Of a stretch of DNA of 14,737 bases, positions 6,695 through 11,994 are shown piece after piece. The stretch is from the NCBI GenBank assembly GCA_900768625.1, contig CAAGDO010000246.1, forward strand, positions 1 through 14,737. Direction: 5' to 3'. The DNA is from Bacteroidaceae bacterium. Its GTDB lineage: Bacteria > Bacteroidota > Bacteroidia > Bacteroidales > Bacteroidaceae. Made by a program: the position numbers and the translations under genes. The notes beneath the pieces are model-generated. The model made no database searches and was not told the origin of the DNA. It was given only the letters and a program-made list of their open reading frames with translations. The stretch's first letter is position 1. Each line of letters starts with the position of its first letter.

Positions 6695-6702
6695 CAAAGG
6701 TA
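6695..6702 (-). promoter_or_regulatory. Possible -7 box of the leftward HTH pair
   Basis: CAAAGGTA on the plus strand reads TACCTTTG on the minus strand, matching TAnnTTTG, 26 bp before the ATG at 6668. No TTTG is found at the right distance upstream, so activation by a protein is likely if it is used. Confidence 0.4.
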
Positions 6703-6793
6703 ACGCAGCCGCCTTGAATGCGTGCCGTTTTCCGCTATACGGCAGCTTGTTGCGCCGGTTGTCCGGGTTACGGAGTCACTTTCAAAGAAAATC

Positions 6794-6810
6794 TTACGTG
6801 AGTCACGTAA
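6794..6810. promoter_or_regulatory. Perfect 17-bp palindrome, likely operator
   Basis: TTACGTGA-G-TCACGTAA is a perfect palindrome around a single central base, in the 210-bp region between the divergent HTH pairs, about 70 bp before xis2c. GAGTCAC in it also occurs at 6773-6779. A second hairpin-like pair, TGCCGT (6723-6728) and ACGGCA (6739-6744), lies nearby. In CTnDOT the excision operon promoter is switched on by RteC binding to an inverted repeat upstream; this palindrome is a natural counterpart, but the actual regulator is not in the window. Confidence 0.6.
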
Positions 6811-6878
6811 TGAGTTGTTAAAGCCCCTTTTGTTTATTGCCGAATTTTGCCGCAGAGAAACAAAAGAAAGGACAAAAT

Positions 6879-7238
6879 ATGAAAGTGATAACGATTGAAA
6901 GTTCCGCCTTCACCGCCCTGACGGAACAGATAGCCGAGATAGCGGTCTATGTGCGTGCCGTTTCCGGTGAGAGGAAGGGAGAGTCTTCCGACATGCTGCT
7001 CACCACCCGCGAGGCGGCGCACCTGCTGAACGTGAGTACCCGTACCCTCCAACGTATGCGCAGCGAACAGCGCATCGGCTATATCGTGCTGCGCGGCAAA
7101 TGCCGCTACCGCCGGTCGGAAATAGACCGCCTGCTCGCAGACTGCACCGTGGCAGAAGATGCAGCGACACTGACGGAACTGAAACGCAACCACACGCTGC
7201 GCACGGGCGGCGGCAAACCCAAAGGAAGGAGGACATAA
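6879..7238 (+). CDS. xis2c: Xis2c-type excision factor
   Basis: Encodes 119 residues from the ATG at 6879 (MKVITIESSAF), preceded by AAGGA; an upstream TTG start would add a non-conserved tail. It carries a MerR/excisionase-like HTH at about 41-62 (LTTREAAHLLNVSTRTLQRM) and a basic wing, RGKCRYRRSEIDRLL (72-86), and ends in a basic tail (GGKPKGRR). Position and order match CTnDOT xis2c, which with Xis2d bends att DNA and is needed for Int-mediated excision. It is the first gene of the operon and lies 3 nt before xis2d. Confidence 0.88.
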   Translation: MKVITIESSAFTALTEQIAEIAVYVRAVSGERKGESSDMLLTTREAAHLLNVSTRTLQRMRSEQRIGYIVLRGKCRYRRSEIDRLLADCTVAEDAATLTELKRNHTLRTGGGKPKGRRT

Positions 7239-7241
7239 GAT

Positions 7242-7592
7242 ATGGAACTGCTTACACGAAACAATTTTGAGGACTGGATGCAGAAGCTGATGGAACGGCT
7301 CGACCGTCAGGACGAGCTGCTGCTCTCCCTGCGACCGTCCGGCAAAGCCCCAAACCCGATGGAAAGTATCAGGATGTTCGACAACCAAGACCTCTGCATG
7401 CTGCTCCAGATAAGCAAGCGTACCCTGCAGCGCTACCGCAGCATCGGTGCATTGCCGTACAAGACGCTCGGCAAAAAGACCTATTACAGCGAGGAGGACG
7501 TACTGACATTCCTCTCCGAACACGTAAAGGATTTCCGCAAGGAAGATATAGCCTTCTACAAGGCGCGTATCCATAATTTCTTTAATAAATAA
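7242..7592 (+). CDS. xis2d: Xis2d-type excision factor
   Basis: Encodes 116 residues, starting 3 nt after xis2c with GGAGGA upstream of the ATG, so the two are translationally close. An N-terminal helix (about 9-31) with heptad-like Leu spacing may dimerise. The HTH is at about 46-67 (FDNQDLCMLLQISKRTLQRY), followed by LGKKTYYSEEDVLTFL. The C-terminus is lysine/aromatic-rich. Equivalent by order to CTnDOT Xis2d, a recombination directionality factor that also helps control transfer genes. Assignment rests on fold and gene order. Confidence 0.87.
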   Translation: MELLTRNNFEDWMQKLMERLDRQDELLLSLRPSGKAPNPMESIRMFDNQDLCMLLQISKRTLQRYRSIGALPYKTLGKKTYYSEEDVLTFLSEHVKDFRKEDIAFYKARIHNFFNK

Positions 7593-7612
7593 CCCATTAA
7601 AACATTTTTCAA

Positions 7613-9202
7613 ATGGCAAAGAAAACAACAGAAAAAGACGTGCTGATAGTCCGCGACGAGAAGACGGGCGAGATTAGCGTGGTAGCCGGGCTTAACGCCG
7701 ACGGCTCACCCAAGCGTACCCCCGCAAAGGCGGAGAACGCGCAGAGTTTCCTGCAATTCGACAGGCACGGAGACGTGCTGGACAACTTCTTTAAAAACTT
7801 CTTCCGGCAGTGCAAGGAACCCAGCCGCTTCGGTTTCTACCGTGTCGCGGCGGACCAAGCCGACAAGCTGCTGGAAGTTATCAAGGACTTGCTGAAAGAC
7901 CCCGAGGGCAACAAGGAGATGCTTGCGCCCCACAAGGTGGACACCTCCGGCTACGAAAAGAAAGTACAGGAGGAGCAGTCCGCCGAAAAGCAGGAACAAC
8001 CGGGACAGAAACAAGATGACGAACCTAAAAAACAGGAAGAAATGGAACAGAAAAACGAACAGAATCAGGAAAACCCGCAGCAGGCGCAGAGCAACCGGGG
8101 CTACCAACCCATCGACGAGAGCAAGATCAACTGGAAGGAGTTGGAGGAGAAATGGGGCGTGAAGCGCGACGACCTTGAAAAGTCGGGCAACCTTGACAGG
8201 ATGCTCAACTACGGCAAGTCCGACTTGGTGAGGGTGTCGCCCAATTTCGGCGGAGAAGCTTTCGAGCTGGATGCCCGCCTCTCCTTCAAGAAGGACGGCG
8301 AGGGCAACGTCAGCCTTGTGCCGCACTTCATCCGCAAGGAGCAGAAACTCGACGAGTACAAGGAACACAAGTTCTCCGACGACGACCGGAAGAACCTGCG
8401 CGAAACGGGCAACCTCGGCAGGGTTGTGGACCTCGTGGACAGGGAAACGGGCGAGATCATCCCCTCGTTCGTCAGCATCGACCGCAAGACGAACGAAATC
8501 ACGGATGTCCCGGCAAACAAGGTGCGCATACCGGAGCGCATCGGCAAGACGGAAATCACCAAGCAGGAGCAGGACATGCTGCGTGCCGGGCTGCCTGTGC
8601 GCGACAAACTCATCGAACGCAAGGACGGCAGGAAGTTCGTCACCACCCTGCAAGTGAACGTGGAGCAGCGCGGCGTGGAGTTCGTGCCGGGAACCGGCAG
8701 GTCGCCACGTGCCGCACAAGCACAGGAAGCCAAGAACAACCCCGCACAGGGACAGGCGCAGGGTACGGAAAATACAGCCAACACGAACAAGGAGCAACGC
8801 CGCAACACGTGGACGAACGCCGACGGCAGCATCCGCCCCATCAGCAAATGGAGCGGCGTGGACTTCACCGAGCAGCAGAAAGCCGACTACGTGGCTGGCA
8901 AAGCCGTGAAACTGGAGAACGTGACCGACAAGCAGGGCTTCCACGCCACGATGTACATCAGGTTCAACCCGGAGAAGGGACGCCCGTACCGCTACGACAC
9001 CAACCCCGACAACGCGCAGAAGGTCGCGCCTTCCAACGAGAGCCGCACGCAGGTGGCGGTGAACAGCGAGGGCAAGACCAACGAGGCTACCAAGAACCTG
9101 AAGGAGCCGTTGCGGAAGGGACAGACCGCCCCGAAGGACACCGCACAGCAACAGCAGCAGGAGAAGCCGCAAAAGAAAAACAATAAGGGCATGAAGATGT
9201 AA
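7613..9202 (+). CDS. Orf3-like DUF4099/DUF3945 protein
   Basis: Encodes 529 residues, third gene of the excision operon (20 nt after xis2d). The first 115 residues form a helical domain beginning MAKKTTEKDVLIVRDEKTGE. Residues about 118-165 are a highly charged, Gln/Glu/Lys-rich linker. Residues about 170-245 (INWKELEEKWGVKRDDLEKS onward) resemble DUF4099, and about 250-355 (FSDDDRKNLRETGNLGRVVD; ITKQEQDMLRAGLPVRDK) resemble repeated DUF3945 units. A further related unit is at about 400-470 (ISKWSGVDFTEQQKADYVAG). The tail is Gln/Lys-rich. In CTnDOT the orf3 product is not needed for excision and its function is unknown. No catalytic motif is seen; a scaffold or nucleic-acid-binding role is only a guess. 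Confidence 0.85.
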   Translation: MAKKTTEKDVLIVRDEKTGEISVVAGLNADGSPKRTPAKAENAQSFLQFDRHGDVLDNFFKNFFRQCKEPSRFGFYRVAADQADKLLEVIKDLLKDPEGNKEMLAPHKVDTSGYEKKVQEEQSAEKQEQPGQKQDDEPKKQEEMEQKNEQNQENPQQAQSNRGYQPIDESKINWKELEEKWGVKRDDLEKSGNLDRMLNYGKSDLVRVSPNFGGEAFELDARLSFKKDGEGNVSLVPHFIRKEQKLDEYKEHKFSDDDRKNLRETGNLGRVVDLVDRETGEIIPSFVSIDRKTNEITDVPANKVRIPERIGKTEITKQEQDMLRAGLPVRDKLIERKDGRKFVTTLQVNVEQRGVEFVPGTGRSPRAAQAQEAKNNPAQGQAQGTENTANTNKEQRRNTWTNADGSIRPISKWSGVDFTEQQKADYVAGKAVKLENVTDKQGFHATMYIRFNPEKGRPYRYDTNPDNAQKVAPSNESRTQVAVNSEGKTNEATKNLKEPLRKGQTAPKDTAQQQQQEKPQKKNNKGMKM

Positions 9203-9261
9203 TCCGGTGTCCGCCACTAAATCCGAAGTAACATTTGTAAAATTCAAAACGACAAAAAAAT

Positions 9262-11373
9262 ATGAAGACAATCATTGCAGAAAAGCCGTCTGTGGCACGT
9301 GAGATCGCCCGTATCGTGGGCGCGACAAAGAGAGAGGAAGGATATTTCGAGGGAGGCGGCTACGCCGTGACATGGGCATTCGGGCACCTCGTCCAGCTTG
9401 CCATGCCCGACGGTTACGGCATACGCGGCTTTGTCCGTGACAACCTGCCCGTCATCCCCGACTCCTTCACGCTCATACCCCGTCAGGTAAAGGCTGAGAA
9501 GGGCTACAAACCCGACAGCGGCGTAGTGGCACAAATAAAAACCATAACCCGCCTGTTCAATGACAGTGAGCAAATCATCGTGGCGACCGATGCCGGTCGC
9601 GAGGGCGAACTTATCTTCCGATACCTCTACCATTACATAGGATGCGCCACCCCTTTCGTGCGCCTCTGGATAAGCTCGCTTACCGACAAGGCCATCCGCG
9701 ATGGACTGCGCAACCTCGAAGCGGGGAGCAAGTATGACAACCTCTACCTCGCCGCCAAAGCGCGGAGCGAATCCGACTGGCTCGTGGGCATCAATGGCAC
9801 GCAGGCTCTCTCCATCGCCGCCGGACACGGCACGTATTCCGTCGGGCGGGTGCAGACACCCACGTTGGCGATGGTGTGCGCACGCTATTGGGAGAACCGC
9901 CGCTTTACCCCCGAAGCCTTCTGGCAGCTCCATATCGCAACGGACGGCTGCGATGAAGGAACGGTGAAGTTTTCCTCTTCCGAAAAATGGAAAGAGAAAG
10001 AGTCCGCGACGGAACTGTATAATAAGGTGAAGTCGGCAGGCACAGCCACCGTCACGAAAGCCGAACGCAAGGAGAAGACGGAGGAAACACCGCTCCTGTA
10101 CGACCTGACCACGCTCCAGAAGGAAGCCAACGCCAAGCATGGCTTCACGGCGGAACAGACGCTTGAAATCGCGCAGAAGCTCTACGAGAAGAAGCTCATC
10201 ACCTATCCGCGAACCGGAAGCCGCTACATTCCCGAAGACGTGTTCGCGGAAATCCCCAAGCTGCTTGCCTTCATCGGCAGCCTGCCCGAATGGAAGGGCA
10301 AGTTGCAGCCGAAAGCCGTGCCGACACGCCGCAGCCTGGACGGCGGCAAGGTGACAGACCACCATGCCCTGCTCGTCACGGGCGAGAAGCCGCTGTTCCT
10401 CTCCAAAGAGGACAGCACCGTCTATCACATGATAGCCGGGCGCATGCTTGAGGCTTTCTCCGAAAAATGCGTCAAGGACACTGCCACCGTCACGGCAGAG
10501 TGTGCCGGAGTGGAGTTCGTGGCAAAAGGCAGCATCATCAGGCAAGCCGGATGGCGTGCCGTCTATGGCAAGGAGAATGGAGAAGAGAACAACAGCCAAG
10601 AGGAAACCGCCGCCATTCCCTGTTGGCAGGAAGGCGACACGCTGGCACTGAAAGCCGCCTCCATCACGGAGGGAAAGACCAAACCCAAGCCGCTGCATAC
10701 CGAAGCCACCCTGCTGTCCGCGATGGAAACGACTGGCAAGGAGATAGAGGACGACGCATTGCGGCAGGCTATGAAGGATTGCGGCATCGGCACGCCCGCC
10801 ACCCGTGCGTCCATCATCGAAACGCTTTTCAAGCGCGGCTATATGGAACGTTGCAAGAAGTCGCTTGTCCCCACCGAAAAAGGGCTTGCCCTTTACTCGG
10901 TCGTGAAGGCGATGCGTATTGCCGATGTCGCCATGACGGGCGAATGGGAAAAGGAATTGGCACGCATCGAGCGTGGGGAACTGCCCGCCGATGACTTCCG
11001 CAGGAAGATTGAGGCATATACACGGGAAATTACCTCCGAACTGCTGTCGTGCGACAAGCTGTTCGCCCGCAGGGATTCCGGCTGCAAGTGTCCCAAGTGC
11101 GGAGCGGGGACGATGCAGTTTTACGGCAAGGTCGTCCGCTGCGACAACGCGGAGTGCGGTTTGCCCGTGTTCCGCCTGAAAGCAAACCGCACCCTCTCTG
11201 ATGATGAAATCAAAAGCCTGCTCACCGACGGACACACGAAACTGCTCAAAGGATTCAAGAGCAAGCAGGGCAAGAGTTTTGATGCCGTAGTCGCCTTTGA
11301 CGGGGACTATAACACGGTTTTCGTGTTCCCAGAAAGGAAAAGTAAAGCGACCTCTGCGAAAAGAAGAAAATAA
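9262..11373 (+). CDS. topB: Topoisomerase III-type protein (Exc)
   Basis: Encodes a 703-residue type IA topoisomerase, which passes single strands through a transient 5'-phosphotyrosine break. The Toprim domain begins at the N-terminus with Glu7 (IIAEKPSV) and has TDAGREGELI with Asp110, Glu114 and Glu116. SVGRVQTPTLAMV follows, then the active-site motif ITYPRTGSRYIP with Tyr315. The C-terminus has a zinc-ribbon-like set, Cys610, Cys613, Cys627, Cys632, then a basic tail. Size and operon position match CTnDOT exc, whose product is required for excision and has relaxing activity; published work on CTnDOT indicated that the catalytic tyrosine is dispensable for excision. It is the last gene before a terminator, 59 nt after the Orf3-like gene. 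It is an accessory enzyme, not the chromosomal TopA (too short). Confidence 0.94.
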   Translation: MKTIIAEKPSVAREIARIVGATKREEGYFEGGGYAVTWAFGHLVQLAMPDGYGIRGFVRDNLPVIPDSFTLIPRQVKAEKGYKPDSGVVAQIKTITRLFNDSEQIIVATDAGREGELIFRYLYHYIGCATPFVRLWISSLTDKAIRDGLRNLEAGSKYDNLYLAAKARSESDWLVGINGTQALSIAAGHGTYSVGRVQTPTLAMVCARYWENRRFTPEAFWQLHIATDGCDEGTVKFSSSEKWKEKESATELYNKVKSAGTATVTKAERKEKTEETPLLYDLTTLQKEANAKHGFTAEQTLEIAQKLYEKKLITYPRTGSRYIPEDVFAEIPKLLAFIGSLPEWKGKLQPKAVPTRRSLDGGKVTDHHALLVTGEKPLFLSKEDSTVYHMIAGRMLEAFSEKCVKDTATVTAECAGVEFVAKGSIIRQAGWRAVYGKENGEENNSQEETAAIPCWQEGDTLALKAASITEGKTKPKPLHTEATLLSAMETTGKEIEDDALRQAMKDCGIGTPATRASIIETLFKRGYMERCKKSLVPTEKGLALYSVVKAMRIADVAMTGEWEKELARIERGELPADDFRRKIEAYTREITSELLSCDKLFARRDSGCKCPKCGAGTMQFYGKVVRCDNAECGLPVFRLKANRTLSDDEIKSLLTDGHTKLLKGFKSKQGKSFDAVVAFDGDYNTVFVFPERKSKATSAKRRK

Positions 11374-11378
11374 ATGTT

Positions 11379-11386
11379 TAACTTTG
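11379..11386 (+). promoter_or_regulatory. Possible -7 box after topB
   Basis: TAACTTTG matches TAnnTTTG just after the topB stop, but no TTTG lies 19-21 bp upstream. If used, it would start a leader of about 150 nt containing the hairpin at 11453-11477 before the DUF1896 gene. Confidence 0.3.
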
Positions 11387-11452
11387 CCACTGGTTCAGAG
11401 TAATGAATTGTTCTTCGATACCGGATTACACTCATACTTTGGATTTAGTGGT

Positions 11453-11482
11453 GGCACTCGGAGGGATACCGGGTGCCTTTTT
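11453..11482 (+). terminator. Intrinsic terminator or attenuator
   Basis: GGCACTCGG (11453-11461) pairs with CCGGGTGCC (11469-11477) with one G-T wobble and a 7-nt loop, followed by five T residues. It ends the excision operon or, if transcription starts just after topB, could act as an attenuator in the leader of the next genes. Confidence 0.75.
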
Positions 11483-11541
11483 CTTCTCGTTTTCCAACGA
11501 TTATCCCTATCATCATTATCAATCCACTAAATTCCAAAGAA

Positions 11542-11994
11542 ATGAACAACAAGAAGAAAAACGAGGGTCGGACCGACTTTTCCTATTACGGTCTGTACCT
11601 GCTGGACTACCTCACCACGAACAAGTTCGAACAGGCAGCCGATGAAGCCTTCATCCGAGAAAGAACCGACCGTGCCGCCGAAGCGTATGAACGGGCAAGG
11701 CTCGAAGGCTATCCTGCCGACGGGGCGCAGGAACTAGCGATGAAGGTGCTGACGGAGGGCCTTCGCTACTCCAGGCACGCCATCCTGCGCGAAGTCGTGG
11801 AGAACGAATTTGCGGGTGAAGTACCGGGAGAAAAATGTGAAGCCTTTACCCAGAAGCTGCTACCGCTTGTCGGAAACGTATTCTCCATCTATGACCTCTC
11901 GGACGACAATTTCGCCCTGTCGCCCGAATATGACCTGCTCTACACGGAGCTGACGGGAGCCGTCATCCTCTATATCGAAGAGTATGGCGTTTAA
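11542..11994 (+). CDS. DUF1896 family protein
   Basis: Encodes 150 residues from the ATG at 11542 (MNNKKKNEGRTDFSYYGLYL). The open frame extends upstream to 11473 but that part overlaps the terminator and is not protein-like. The sequence is mainly helical and acidic, with RERTDRAAEAYERARLEGYP and a C-terminal LLYTELTGAVILYIEEYGV. It resembles the DUF1896 proteins found beside the large methylase/helicase gene of Bacteroidales ICEs. Function is unknown; no catalytic motif seen. Its last 11 bases overlap the start of the methylase gene, suggesting translational coupling and a shared task. Confidence 0.85.
   Translation: MNNKKKNEGRTDFSYYGLYLLDYLTTNKFEQAADEAFIRERTDRAAEAYERARLEGYPADGAQELAMKVLTEGLRYSRHAILREVVENEFAGEVPGEKCEAFTQKLLPLVGNVFSIYDLSDDNFALSPEYDLLYTELTGAVILYIEEYGV

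Noticed and set aside
7706..9271. 521-codon open frame antisense to the Orf3-like gene
   Set aside because: Leucine/valine-rich antisense shadow of a gene rich in Lys, Glu and Gln codons; no start signal.
9244..11235. 663-codon open frame antisense to the topoisomerase gene
   Set aside because: Exactly opposite a strongly conserved topoisomerase; long antisense frames are expected from its GC-rich codon use, and the product is unlike any known protein.
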